From: Affinirhizobium straminoryzae
Lineage (GTDB): Bacteria > Pseudomonadota > Alphaproteobacteria > Rhizobiales > Rhizobiaceae
DNA length: 64,000 nucleotides
NCBI RefSeq assembly: GCF_007004135.1
Contig: NZ_VJMG01000038.1
Location: 24,847-88,846 of the forward strand
Reading direction: 5' to 3'
Shown: piece after piece, positions 36,297-44,992 of the stretch
How the letters are laid out: each line of letters begins with the position of its first letter
Position numbering within the stretch: position 1 is the stretch's first letter
Made by a program: the position numbers and the translations under genes
Notes under the pieces: generated by a model
Told to the model about the DNA's origin: nothing
The model's input: the letters and a program-made list of their open reading frames with translations, nothing else
Databases searched by the model: none

Positions 36297-36845
36297 GTGT
36301 CAGAGCTTGCCAGCCCAGCCCGCCATTCCCGTCCCGGAGCCGATTTCGAGGCGACGGAATTTGCCTTCGAACTGCTGACGCTGCTCGATGAGGCAGGTCT
36401 TGCCATCGACCGCGACATCGACCACACGCGCGAATGCCTCGACCGGGCGCAGCGTCTTCTGACGAAGCGTCGTGCGGCCGAGGCGCCGAAGACGCATGGG
36501 CAGGGGCTTGCCCCCTGGCAGGTGCGGCGCCTGTCCCGCTTCGTGGAGGAACATCTGCACGAGATGATCCGCGCCGAGGATCTGGCCGGCATCGCCCGCC
36601 TCAGCGTCAGCCATTTCAGCCGCGCCTTTCGCGAAAGCTTCCGCCAGACGCCGTATGCCTATGTGCTCGACCGGCGCATCGCGCGCGCCAAGCAGATGAT
36701 GAGCGAGGGCAACGAGCCGCTGGCGCAGATCGCGCTGTCCTGCGGCATGGCCGATCAGGCGCATTTTTCCCGGCTGTTCCGCCGCCTGACCGGCGAGACG
36801 CCGAGCCACTGGCGCCGCCGCCACGGCCGGTCCCAGACCGTCTGA
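36297..36845 (+). CDS. Short AraC-family regulator (HTH domain only)
   Basis: A 182-residue protein starting at GTG 36297 behind GAGG; a TTG at 36291 is also possible. The first 75 residues are an acidic-to-basic helical segment with no known sensor. The C-terminal half is a complete AraC DNA-binding domain (AEDLAGIARLSVSHFSRAFR, then PLAQIALSCGMADQAHFSRL, then RRLTGETPSHWRR). Such short AraC proteins usually act without a bound ligand. It lies downstream of the 10-base iterons at 36194-36229. Confidence 0.83.
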   Translation: MSELASPARHSRPGADFEATEFAFELLTLLDEAGLAIDRDIDHTRECLDRAQRLLTKRRAAEAPKTHGQGLAPWQVRRLSRFVEEHLHEMIRAEDLAGIARLSVSHFSRAFRESFRQTPYAYVLDRRIARAKQMMSEGNEPLAQIALSCGMADQAHFSRLFRRLTGETPSHWRRRHGRSQTV

Positions 36846-36875
36846 GACGGGCCATCCGGCCGGTGTCGACACGCA

Positions 36876-37769
36876 TCATCCCCGCAGGCGCCGCCGGAAC
36901 TGCGTCGGCGAGAGGCCGACCCGCGCCTGGAAGAGGCGGGAGAAATAGGCCGGATCGGAAAAACCGCTGCGTTTTGCCACCTCCGAGACCGGCAGCAGGG
37001 TGGTCTTCAGCAGATCGCGTGCGATCTTCATTCGCCGCTGCATCAGCCACTGATGCGGCGTCATGTTGAAGGAGCGCCTGAAGGCCCGCACGAAATAGGT
37101 CTGCGACAGGCGGCAGTGCTCGGCGGCGGCCTTGATCGACAGGTTGTCGTCATCGCTTGCGGCGAGAAATTCCAGGGCCACCCGCTCCTGCCAGGGGGCA
37201 AGCCGGCCCGCCACGATCTGCGGCTGGCTACGATTGCCATAGGAGGCCGCCACATGGCTGCAGAAGGCGAGCGAAATCTGGTCCAGCAGTAGGGGGCTCA
37301 CCGTCTGGCCGGCCTGCACGGCGGCCTGCATGGCTTCGCTTAGCGCCGTCAGCGTCGCGTCGTGAACAATCTCGCCGGGCGACAGCACCAGCGTATCCAC
37401 CGGTCGCCCGTCATCTTCCTCCAGGAGGCCGTTGATCAGCGCGCGAGGCACATGGAAATTCAGGCAATCGAAGGCGGAGCGGAGATTGGCCTGCCATTGG
37501 CGACGATAATCATAGAAGGTGAAGCTGCCCTGCGGCATGTAGGCCGTCGGCAGGGGTTTTCCGTCGACCCAGAGATCGCCCTCATAATCGCGGTTCTGGT
37601 AGGTAATCAGGAAGGCATCTTCGAGCGCGTGCGGATCGGTCAGCCGCTCGGCGGCCGACACGCCGACAGAGACACGCGCCGCCGAAAAGCGGCCGCGCCG
37701 AAGCTCGGCCGCAAAGACCTGGCGGTCATCCGCCTCGCGAATGAAATCCGAATTCTCGTTTCGTCCCAT
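36876..37769 (-). CDS. AraC-family transcriptional regulator
   Basis: A 297-residue regulator starting MGRNENSDFIREADDRQ at 37769 behind AGGGG. The N-terminal 180 residues form a sensory domain of the type with FYDYRRQWQANLRSAFDCLN and FHVPRALINGLLEE. The C-terminal HTH pair reads NLSIKAAAEHCRLSQTYFVR and LPVSEVAKRSGFSDPAYFSR, followed by LFQARVGLSPTQFRR. It is convergent with the short AraC gene and lies 140 bases past the PatB gene on the same strand, so a link to that operon is possible but not shown. Confidence 0.85.
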   Translation of the reverse strand: MGRNENSDFIREADDRQVFAAELRRGRFSAARVSVGVSAAERLTDPHALEDAFLITYQNRDYEGDLWVDGKPLPTAYMPQGSFTFYDYRRQWQANLRSAFDCLNFHVPRALINGLLEEDDGRPVDTLVLSPGEIVHDATLTALSEAMQAAVQAGQTVSPLLLDQISLAFCSHVAASYGNRSQPQIVAGRLAPWQERVALEFLAASDDDNLSIKAAAEHCRLSQTYFVRAFRRSFNMTPHQWLMQRRMKIARDLLKTTLLPVSEVAKRSGFSDPAYFSRLFQARVGLSPTQFRRRLRG

Positions 37770-37909
37770 GCGAACCCCTGCGACAGGACGGGATCTGCCG
37801 GAAGACGGGTGTTCCGTCTTGCATAAAACTGCTGTGCCATGGCCCCGCCCGTCGCGTCGTGCAGGATAGCGCCGGAGAGGGGGCGGGGTAAGCCCCCGCC
37901 CGTACAATC

Positions 37910-39055
37910 TTAAAGTGTCGCGAGCGCCTTTTCCATCCGCGCCAGCCCCTCTTCGAGAAGGGCACGCGGGCAGCCGAAATTCAGCCGGATGAAGCCGCCA
38001 TAGGCGGCGCCGAATTCGTGACCCGCACTGAATGCCACCTTGCCGTGCTCGAGGAAGAAGGCCTGTGGGTCATCGCCGAGACCAAGCGCGCGGCAATCCA
38101 GCCAGGCGAGGAAGGTGCCTTCCGGGGCGAGGCAACGGATCCTCGGGAAACGGCGGGCCAGTTCCGCGATCAGGAAATCGCGGTTGGCTTCGAGATAGGC
38201 AAGCAGCTCCGTCTTCCAGACGCCGGCCTTGGAGAAGGCCGCAAGGCTTGCCTCGAGCCCCAGAATGTTGACGCTGTCGACCATGCCGAGGCGCGAGGCG
38301 GCGAATTTCTCGCGGATCGCCCGGTTCTCGATGATCGCGAAGGCCGTCTTCAGGCCCGCGACATTGTAGGTCTTGCTCGCCGCCATCAGCGTGATGGTGC
38401 GGTTGCGCGCCTCGGCGGAGACCGTGGCGATCGGCACGTGACGGCGGCCGTCGAACAGCAGATCGCAGTGGATCTCGTCGGAGATGATCAGCGTGTCGTG
38501 CGTCTCCGCCAGAGCCGCGATGGTCTGCAGTTCGGCCAGCGAAAACACCTTGCCGGTCGGGTTGTGCGGATTGCAGAACAGGAAGGCCCTGGAGGCGGCC
38601 ATGTCTGCGGCAAAACCCGAAGCGTCCATCGCCCAGCCGCCGGCCGATGGCGAAAGCTCCGCCTCGCGCCGGATCAGGCCCCAGTGGCCGGGGGCATTCA
38701 GGATCGGCCGGTAGATCGGCGTCTGCACCAGAACGGTGTCGCCCGGCTCCGTCATCGCCTTCAGCGCCATGTTGAAGCCCGGCTCGACGCCCGGCAGGAA
38801 GACGATATCGTCCGGCGTGATGACCCAATCGTATTTTGCCGCCATGTCGGCGACGATGACGGCGCGCAGTTCATCGCGCGCCACGCCATAGCCCAGCACG
38901 GGATGGGCAAGCCGCGCCTGCAGCGCCGCGACGATCTCCGGCGCTGCCGCAAAATCCATGTCGGCCACCCACATGGGCAGCACGTCGCCGGGATAGCGGC
39001 TCCATTTGGAACTGCCGGTGTCCCGGCGCTCGATCACCGCATCGAAATCGGTCAT
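37910..39055 (-). CDS. PatB/MalY-type C-S lyase (cystathionine beta-lyase family)
   Basis: A 381-residue fold-type I PLP enzyme that would split the C-S bond of cystathionine- or cysteine-conjugate-type substrates to a thiol, pyruvate and ammonia. The N-terminal DTGSSKWSRYP and LPMWVADMDF are hallmarks of this group. The CNPHNPTGKVF, ISDEIHCDLLFDG and PLP-lysine motif ITLMAASKTYNVAGLK (K228) are intact. It is last in a five-gene operon, three bases after the SDR gene. With the sulfurtransferase gene in the same predicted regulon it suggests a sulfur-containing substrate. Confidence 0.87.
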   Translation of the reverse strand: MTDFDAVIERRDTGSSKWSRYPGDVLPMWVADMDFAAAPEIVAALQARLAHPVLGYGVARDELRAVIVADMAAKYDWVITPDDIVFLPGVEPGFNMALKAMTEPGDTVLVQTPIYRPILNAPGHWGLIRREAELSPSAGGWAMDASGFAADMAASRAFLFCNPHNPTGKVFSLAELQTIAALAETHDTLIISDEIHCDLLFDGRRHVPIATVSAEARNRTITLMAASKTYNVAGLKTAFAIIENRAIREKFAASRLGMVDSVNILGLEASLAAFSKAGVWKTELLAYLEANRDFLIAELARRFPRIRCLAPEGTFLAWLDCRALGLGDDPQAFFLEHGKVAFSAGHEFGAAYGGFIRLNFGCPRALLEEGLARMEKALATL

Positions 39056-39058
39056 GGT

Positions 39059-39817
39059 TCAAAGCCCCCTGATCATGCCACCGTCCACACGAAGGCTGGA
39101 GCCGGTGATATAGCTTGCCTGGGCGCTGGCAAGGAAGGCTGCGGCTGCGGCAAATTCCTCCGGGCGGCCATAGCGGCCGGCGGGGATTTCGGCGCGCGAG
39201 GCAGCTTGCACTGCGTCCACGCTGGCACCCGTATTGCCGGCCTTGATCGTGTCGAGTTCACGCACCCGGTCGGTGTCGATGCGGCCGGGCAGGATCATGT
39301 TGACGGTGATGCCGTGGCGGGCCACCTCGCCGGCCAGCGTCTTCGACCAGCCGGCGATCGCTGCGCGCACGCCGTTCGAGAGCGCCAGATTGGCGATCGG
39401 CTGTTCGACGCCGGAGGAGCCGATGGTGATGATGCGGCCCCATTGCCGCTCGATCATTGCCGGCAGCAGCGCATCGGTGATGGCAAACAGCGCGCTTGCC
39501 ATCGTCTCGAAGGCGGCGTTCCAGGCCGCCCGGCTCTGGCCGAGCGCCGGGCCGGCCTTCGGGCCGCCGCTGTTGTTGACGAGGATATCGACGCCGCCCA
39601 TCGCCCGGATCGTCTCGATCAGGGCGTCCACCGAGGCGGGATCGGCGAGATCCACCGCGAGCGGCCGGATGTTTTCCGAGGCGGCGATGGAGGATGCCGT
39701 GCGGGCCGCGGCATAAACGATGACGCCTTCGGCGGCGAGTGCTGCGGCAATGGCAGCACCCAGGCCGCGGCTTGCGCCGAGAACCAGCGCGGTCTTTCCG
39801 GAAATGCCGAGATCCAT
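39059..39817 (-). CDS. SDR-family protein lacking the catalytic Tyr-Lys pair
   Basis: A 252-residue Rossmann protein. The cofactor motif GASRGLGAAIAAAL (14-27) and NNSGG (81-85) are good. However, the usual YxxSK is replaced: the aligned segment reads NLALSNGVRA, with L144 and N148 at the Tyr and Lys positions. A subgroup of SDRs shares this NLxLSNxxR pattern, so it is a real subfamily, not decay. It overlaps the stop of the upstream aldolase-like gene by one base (TGATG) and sits in the five-gene operon. It may bind NAD(P)H with altered chemistry; the reaction is unknown. Confidence 0.85.
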   Translation of the reverse strand: MDLGISGKTALVLGASRGLGAAIAAALAAEGVIVYAAARTASSIAASENIRPLAVDLADPASVDALIETIRAMGGVDILVNNSGGPKAGPALGQSRAAWNAAFETMASALFAITDALLPAMIERQWGRIITIGSSGVEQPIANLALSNGVRAAIAGWSKTLAGEVARHGITVNMILPGRIDTDRVRELDTIKAGNTGASVDAVQAASRAEIPAGRYGRPEEFAAAAAFLASAQASYITGSSLRVDGGMIRGL

Positions 39818-40743
39818 CAGGCAAGCGCCTCCAGGCGGCGGGTCTGGCGGGCTATCAGGCGCTCCACGTCGGCAATGGCGGCCGCATTGAGCGCCGCGCC
39901 CGGACGACGCTGGGCAGCGCTCGCAATCGCGCCGCGCCTGGCCAGCACGTATTTGCGCACGGCAAGGCCGATGCCCGGCTGCTGCTCGTAGCGCACCAGC
40001 GGCAGATAGGCATCGAACAGATCCTGCGCCCGGTCGAATTCGCCGGCATTGCTCAGGCGCACGACGTCCGCCATCATTTCCGGATAGGCAAAGCCGGTCA
40101 TTGCGCCATCGGCGCCGCGCTGCATTTCCTCCGTCAGGAAGGCGCCGGCATTGCCGCAGAGGATGGAGACACGGCGGCGGCCCCTGGCTTCCGCCTGGCG
40201 CAACTCGCTGATCTTCTGCAGGCCCGGCCAGTCCTCATGCTTCAGCATGACGATGGAGGCGTGCTCCTCGAAGATGGCGCCGAGCGTTTTCGTCGAGATC
40301 TGCACGTTGGTGACCAGCGGGAAATCCTGCAGCACCACCGGCACATCCGTGCCGACCGTTTCCACCACGGTGCGATAATAGCCGATGATCTGGTCGTCGG
40401 TGCGCAGTGAGGAGGGGGGCGCAACCATGACGCCGGCGGCGCCGAGATCCATCACCGCCTTCGTCAGTTCGCCGATCGCGGCAAGGCCGGGGGCCGAGAC
40501 GCCGACCACGACCGGCTTTTCCCCGGCGCGCGCGAGCGTCAGCCGCGTCACCTCGATCGATTCGGCCTGGGTCAGCTTCGGAGCCTCGCCCATCATGCCG
40601 AGAATGGTCAGGCCATCGGCGCCCTTGTCCATGTAGAAATCGACCATGCGGTCGATGCTGTCGTGATCGAGCGCGCCCGTTTCCGTGAACGGCGTGACGG
40701 CGATGACGAAGACGCCCTTCGTGTCTGCAGTGATCTGCACCAT
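39817..40743 (-). CDS. Dihydrodipicolinate synthase/N-acetylneuraminate lyase family protein
   Basis: A 308-residue (beta/alpha)8 Schiff-base aldolase. The lysine is K168 in IVMLKHEDWPGL. The substrate loop reads ILGMMGEAPKLT, where true DHDPS has GTTGE. The usual catalytic Tyr of YNVP is replaced (VVLQDFP), so it is not a lysine-biosynthesis enzyme and may use another 2-oxoacid or perform a retro-aldol or hydration step. It starts 9 bases after the amidohydrolase stop and overlaps the SDR start by one base. Confidence 0.85.
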   Translation of the reverse strand: MVQITADTKGVFVIAVTPFTETGALDHDSIDRMVDFYMDKGADGLTILGMMGEAPKLTQAESIEVTRLTLARAGEKPVVVGVSAPGLAAIGELTKAVMDLGAAGVMVAPPSSLRTDDQIIGYYRTVVETVGTDVPVVLQDFPLVTNVQISTKTLGAIFEEHASIVMLKHEDWPGLQKISELRQAEARGRRRVSILCGNAGAFLTEEMQRGADGAMTGFAYPEMMADVVRLSNAGEFDRAQDLFDAYLPLVRYEQQPGIGLAVRKYVLARRGAIASAAQRRPGAALNAAAIADVERLIARQTRRLEALA

Positions 40744-40752
40744 GGGTCTTTC

Positions 40753-42117
40753 CTATTCGAACCAGTGGGATTGCCCGCGGCGCACATAGCGGCCGTCGCC
40801 GGGCTGGTTGACGACATCCTGCCCGTCGAAGGCAAGCTGGCCTTCGAGATAGGTGCGGGCAACGGTGATGGAGAAGGTGCGGCCGTCGAACGGGCTCCAG
40901 CGCAGCTCGTCATGGGCGCGCGCCGAATCCCAGACTTGCGGCGTGCGGGCAATGACGGTGAGATCGGCATCGGCGCCGACGCGGATCGCGCCCTTCTGCG
41001 GCCACAGGCCGAAGAATTTCGCCGGACGCTCGCACAACTGCTCGACGGTGAGCGCCGGGGCATCGAGGCCGCGCGCCTCGGCGGCGGTGAAGAAGGCCGG
41101 CAGCAGCGTTTCAAGCCCCGGAACGCCGGCGCCCGCATCGAAGATGGAATCGGTCAGCTTGTTGTCGATCGGCCAGCTGGAATGGTCGGAGCTGACGAAG
41201 GCGACACGGCCGGCGAGGATTTCCTCCCACAGCGCATCGATCTGTCCCGGCCGGATCGGCGGGTTGACCTTCATGCGCGCGCCGAGCGCCTTGCCGTCCC
41301 GCTCCGGATCGAACCACAGATAGTGGACGCAAAGCTCGCCGGTGGCGCGGAAGCCGTCGGCCAGATAGTTGTCGACCAGCTGGAAGCCGCGCGCTGTCGT
41401 CAGATGCACGATATGCGCATGCGCGCCGGCGCTCGCGCCGAGTTCCAGAAACTGGGCGGTGGCGGCCAGTTCCGCCGCCGGCGGGCGGCTTGCCGAATGC
41501 GCCTCGATGCCGTTGTGGCCGGCCGCCCTGGCGGCGGCGATGTAGGCGCGCACGATCTCCTGGTCCTCGTTGTGCACGCCAAGCGGCAGCACGCTGTCGG
41601 CCAGCGCCGAGAAGAGGCCGAGGATCTGGTCGGAGGCAATGCGCGGAAAGCGCGTCGGGCTGCTTTCGAAGGTGGAGATCTTGAAGGCCACCACGCCGCC
41701 ATCGATCAGCGGCTGCACATCGTCCGGCGCCTGGCCGGGCAGAATGGTGCCGTAAAGCGCCACATGCGCATGCGCATGGGCGTGGATCGCCTCCACCTTT
41801 TCCGACAGCCGCGCCGGCGTGTTGAGGGGGGCCGGATTGTCGTAGGGCATGTCGACGATGGTGGTGATGCCGCCCGCCACCGCCGAACGGGTGGTGGAGC
41901 GGATGCCGGGCAGGCCGCCATAGCTGCAGGCATGCGTCTGGCCGTCGATGATGCCGGGCAGGATCAGGCCGTCGCCCGCATCGTGCAGCGTATGCGCCGG
42001 CGGCGCCTCGCCCGTGCCGATCGCGGCAATGCGGCCGTCCGACACGGCGATCCAGGCCTTTTCCAGCGGCCCGTCCGGCAGGACGGCGGTGCCGCGAACA
42101 ATCAGATCGAAGGTCAT
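40753..42117 (-). CDS. Dihydroorotase/allantoinase-like cyclic amidohydrolase
   Basis: A 454-residue metal-dependent hydrolase expected to open a cyclic amide (hydantoin, dihydropyrimidine, allantoin type). The carboxylated lysine K146 in GGVVAFKISTF, later ligands in LGVHNEDQE, AHAHIVHLTTARG and FVSSDHSSW are present. The usual first HxH is changed to QxH (GIIDGQTHA, Q60 and H62). The ATG at 42117 follows the racemase stop by 4 bases. Adjacent hydantoin-type racemase supports a hydantoin-like or related heterocyclic substrate; the exact one is unknown. Confidence 0.85.
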   Translation of the reverse strand: MTFDLIVRGTAVLPDGPLEKAWIAVSDGRIAAIGTGEAPPAHTLHDAGDGLILPGIIDGQTHACSYGGLPGIRSTTRSAVAGGITTIVDMPYDNPAPLNTPARLSEKVEAIHAHAHAHVALYGTILPGQAPDDVQPLIDGGVVAFKISTFESSPTRFPRIASDQILGLFSALADSVLPLGVHNEDQEIVRAYIAAARAAGHNGIEAHSASRPPAAELAATAQFLELGASAGAHAHIVHLTTARGFQLVDNYLADGFRATGELCVHYLWFDPERDGKALGARMKVNPPIRPGQIDALWEEILAGRVAFVSSDHSSWPIDNKLTDSIFDAGAGVPGLETLLPAFFTAAEARGLDAPALTVEQLCERPAKFFGLWPQKGAIRVGADADLTVIARTPQVWDSARAHDELRWSPFDGRTFSITVARTYLEGQLAFDGQDVVNQPGDGRYVRRGQSHWFE

Positions 42118-42121
42118 GCTG

Positions 42122-42775
42122 TCATCTCCCGTAGGACAGATCGAGATGGGTGGCGGCCAGCGCAACGCCCGCCTGGACCGGATCGACCACCGGCAGGCCG
42201 AGCGCCTCCTGCAGGGCGGCGCGATAGGAGCCGAGGCCGGCGCAGCCGAGGATGACGACATCCGCCTTGTCCTCGTCGCGCAGCAGGCGGCCGGTGCGGG
42301 CCACCGTTTCCACCACGTCGGTTGCCATCAGCTGCACGACCGTCATGTCGATGGAACGGTCGCCAGCCAGGCGATGATCGAGATCGAGCGCCTTCAGATA
42401 GCGCAGATGGCGGGCGATGGAGGAGGGGCCGAGCGAAATGATGCCGAAGCGCCGGCCAAGGCCGAGCGCCGCGAGATAGGCCGATTCGGCAATGCCGGCG
42501 ACCGGCCGGCGGGTGGCCGCCCGCACTTCGGCAATGCCGGGATCGGAAAAGCAGGCCAGCACGAAGGCATCCGCATCCGAGGCCTGCACCGCGTCCAGCA
42601 CGTTGGGAATGACCGCCGCCACATGATCATCGGTCTCGATGCCGGGTGGCGATTTCTTCAGCTCCGTGCAGAAGATTTCATGACGGGTTGCGGCGATGAC
42701 CGGCTGGAGGCAGGCTTCCATCGAGCGGGTGACGGAAGCGGAACTGTTGGGATTGATGACAAGGATCTGCGACAA
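42122..42775 (-). CDS. Hydantoin/Asp-Glu racemase family protein
   Basis: A 217-residue cofactor-independent racemase of the Asp/Glu/hydantoin superfamily. Both catalytic cysteines are present: C75 in FVLACFSDPG and C178 in VVILGCAGLGSY. The N-terminus ILVINPNSSASVTRSM is typical of hydantoin racemases. It would interconvert the enantiomers of the ring substrate before hydrolysis. It is first in the operon, with the 20-base operator 43 bases upstream and a GGCGGC-CTT-GCCGCC hairpin (42787-42801) in the leader. Confidence 0.87.
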   Translation of the reverse strand: MSQILVINPNSSASVTRSMEACLQPVIAATRHEIFCTELKKSPPGIETDDHVAAVIPNVLDAVQASDADAFVLACFSDPGIAEVRAATRRPVAGIAESAYLAALGLGRRFGIISLGPSSIARHLRYLKALDLDHRLAGDRSIDMTVVQLMATDVVETVARTGRLLRDEDKADVVILGCAGLGSYRAALQEALGLPVVDPVQAGVALAATHLDLSYGR

Positions 42776-42817
42776 TCGACACCCTCGGCGGCCTTGCCGC
42801 CTTCCTGGACTGGATTA

Positions 42818-42837
42818 GATATACTACGTGGTATATC
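42818..42837. promoter_or_regulatory. GntR operator, copy 1 (catabolic operon/gntR)
   Basis: GATATACTACGTGGTATATC is a 20-base palindrome with a single mismatched pair. It lies between the divergent racemase operon and gntR. Related sites occur at 45757 and 46827. Confidence 0.75.
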
Positions 42838-42986
42838 AGACGGTGCGGCGCTGTCAAAGTCCCTTCCACCCGCCAAGGGGTTGGACAGGCATGGAAAGCC
42901 TTTGACAAGCACGGGCTTCGGCCGCAACAAGAGGCACCAGGCCCCGGGGTGCTTCGGGTGGCTTGTGCCGGGCGCAGGAGACGCAT

Positions 42987-43688
42987 GTGACGGACATGGA
43001 TCGAGCAGAGGCAGGAACCGAAAAGCGCGCCAGATCGCTGACGGAGCAGGCTTATGCCATCCTTCGTGAGCGAATCATCACGGGCGATCTGGCGCCGGGC
43101 GCAGAGGTGTCGGAGCCGGAACTGGCCGAACGGCTGCAGATGAGCAAGACGCCGGTGCGCGAGGCGCTCGGCCGGCTCTGCGTCGAAGGCTTCATGGAAG
43201 CCTATCCGCGGCGCGGCTACCGGGTCACGCCCGTCACCATCAAGGACATGAACGACCTGTTTGCCGTGCGCGGCGTGCTGGAAGGTACGGCGGTGGCACT
43301 GGCGGCGGAAAACCTGACGGTGGCCGAACTCGACCAGCTGGATGAGCTGGCCGATGCGCGCTACGAGATGGGCGAGGAGGTGAGCACGCGCACCTTCGTG
43401 GCCCGCAACGAACAGTTCCACGCGCTGATCGCGCAAGGATCGCGCAATCCGCGCCTCTATGCGCTGGTGATGGGCCATCTGGAGGAGTGCGCGCGGCTGT
43501 TCTACATGGGCACCCGCATGCGCGACATCAATCCGGAAACCACCGACGACCACCACCGCATCCTCGCCCACCTGCGCGCCCGCGACGGCGAAAAGGCCCG
43601 CGCGGCCATGGTGGAGCACAACGAGAACACCCGCACCGGCCTGCTCTCCGCCCTGATCAGCAATGCCCGCCCCGGGCTGACGCTGTGA
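42987..43688 (+). CDS. GntR-family (FCD/FadR-type) regulator
   Basis: A 233-residue regulator starting at GTG 42987 behind AGGAG; an ATG follows at 42996. The N-terminal winged helix reads AYAILRERIITGDLAPGAEV, then LAERLQMSKTPVREALGRLC and YPRRGYRVTPV. The FCD ligand domain follows, with metal-type His/Asp positions in FVARNEQFHALIAQGSRN and TTDDHHRILAHLRARD. It is divergent from the racemase operon across the operator at 42818 and is the obvious candidate to bind all three operator copies. Confidence 0.9.
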   Translation: MTDMDRAEAGTEKRARSLTEQAYAILRERIITGDLAPGAEVSEPELAERLQMSKTPVREALGRLCVEGFMEAYPRRGYRVTPVTIKDMNDLFAVRGVLEGTAVALAAENLTVAELDQLDELADARYEMGEEVSTRTFVARNEQFHALIAQGSRNPRLYALVMGHLEECARLFYMGTRMRDINPETTDDHHRILAHLRARDGEKARAAMVEHNENTRTGLLSALISNARPGLTL

Positions 43689-43719
43689 AGGGGGGCAAAG
43701 TCCACTTCTGCGCGCATTC

Positions 43720-43749
43720 TTGACGAAAATGCGTTGAAAGCGCTATTAT
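43720..43749 (+). promoter_or_regulatory. Strong promoter of the RloA/RloB-type pair
   Basis: TTGACG (43720-43725), 18 bases, TATTAT (43744-43749), 20 bases before the start codon at 43769. It is one of the closest matches to a vegetative promoter in the window. Confidence 0.6.
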
Positions 43750-43768
43750 AGAGGCTGCGAGGTGGTCT

Positions 43769-44992
43769 ATGCTATATAGGTTAGAGGTTGAAAATTTCTT
43801 CTCGATCCGCGATCAGCAAGTGCTGGATCTTTCGATTGACAAAGGTGTGCCCGACCCCGACGGCCGATATGCACCTATCTTCGAGGGTGCGGACGTCAGA
43901 GCGCCGAAGGTTGTGGCGCTTTACGGCGCCAACGCCTCCGGCAAAACGACGCTGCTGCGCGCGCTTTCCTTCATCGTAAACATGATCTGCAACAGTGTGA
44001 CCCATACGGGTTTCGTGGGTATCGAGCGCTTCAACGATAGGGAATCCGCCGATCGTCCTGCGCGGTTTGCGATCGAATTGGGTGGCCCCATGAACCTGAC
44101 GCCCGACATTGCCCAGCGCGCCGCCAATGGTGAAACCGTCGAGCAGGGAACGTACCGTTACGAACTGGAGATCGAATTCAAGGACGGACTAGCTATTGGC
44201 ATCACGGCAGAGGTGTTGCGCCAGAAGCCGAATGGTCGAGGCAAATGGCAGCGCGTCTACGAACGCGATGCGCAAGGAAACGTGAAGGATTCGAAGACAT
44301 TCAGCCTGTCGGGCTTTCATCACCTGGTGAAAACGTTGGCAGGTAATCATACGGTCCTCTCGTCGTTTGCAAAATTCCAGCACCCCACGGCGCGGCTCAT
44401 GGTCGAGGCGGCGCGTAACGCCTTCTTCCAGATCGAGCCGGTACAGTCTTCCGCCGATCGTAACGTCATTGATTACCTCAAGAACGTGCCAGCTCTTCTG
44501 TCTCGCTTGAACGACGAATTAAGCCGCATTGATGTGGGGGTGGAAGGAATGCGTTTTCAGAATACCGATAACGGGCCGTTGCTTCTGTTCAAGCACGCCG
44601 GGCTCTCTATCGAGATGCCGTGGGCCTTGGAAAGTCACGGCACTCGTGCCTTTATCAAGATGTTTCCATGGATTGTCGGCGCCTTGGATGCCGGGGGACT
44701 TGCTGCTATCGATGAACTGGATGCTGCCATTCATCCGAATGTTCTGCCGGAACTTCTGCGATGGTTCTATGCGACGTCCGGACGGAATAGACTTGATGCG
44801 CAGCTCTGGTTCTCCTGTCATTCTGCCTCGTTGTTGGATGATCTTAACAAAGAGGAAATCGTGATTTGTGAGAAGGATCGGCAAGGGCGTAGTCGGGTCT
44901 ACAGCCTAATGGACGTCAAGGTGCGCCGTGACGAAAACCATTATCGGAAATATCTGAGCGGTGCCTATGGTGGGGTCCCACACTTCGGATGA
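43769..44992 (+). CDS. AAA15/RloA-type ABC-fold ATPase (defence-associated)
   Basis: A 407-residue SMC/ABC-like ATPase. Walker A is GANASGKTT (residues 53-61), the late Walker B is LAAIDELDAAIHP (about 310-322), and the switch histidine is in FSCHSASLLDD. The start MLYRLEVENFFSIRDQQVLD is the family-typical IENFxSF-like strand. Together with the overlapping RloB-like gene (ATGA) it forms the RloA/RloB pair, related in layout to OLD- and PARIS-type ATPase/TOPRIM defence systems. GC content is lower than the flanking operons, and it has its own promoter. Confidence 0.83.
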   Translation: MLYRLEVENFFSIRDQQVLDLSIDKGVPDPDGRYAPIFEGADVRAPKVVALYGANASGKTTLLRALSFIVNMICNSVTHTGFVGIERFNDRESADRPARFAIELGGPMNLTPDIAQRAANGETVEQGTYRYELEIEFKDGLAIGITAEVLRQKPNGRGKWQRVYERDAQGNVKDSKTFSLSGFHHLVKTLAGNHTVLSSFAKFQHPTARLMVEAARNAFFQIEPVQSSADRNVIDYLKNVPALLSRLNDELSRIDVGVEGMRFQNTDNGPLLLFKHAGLSIEMPWALESHGTRAFIKMFPWIVGALDAGGLAAIDELDAAIHPNVLPELLRWFYATSGRNRLDAQLWFSCHSASLLDDLNKEEIVICEKDRQGRSRVYSLMDVKVRRDENHYRKYLSGAYGGVPHFG

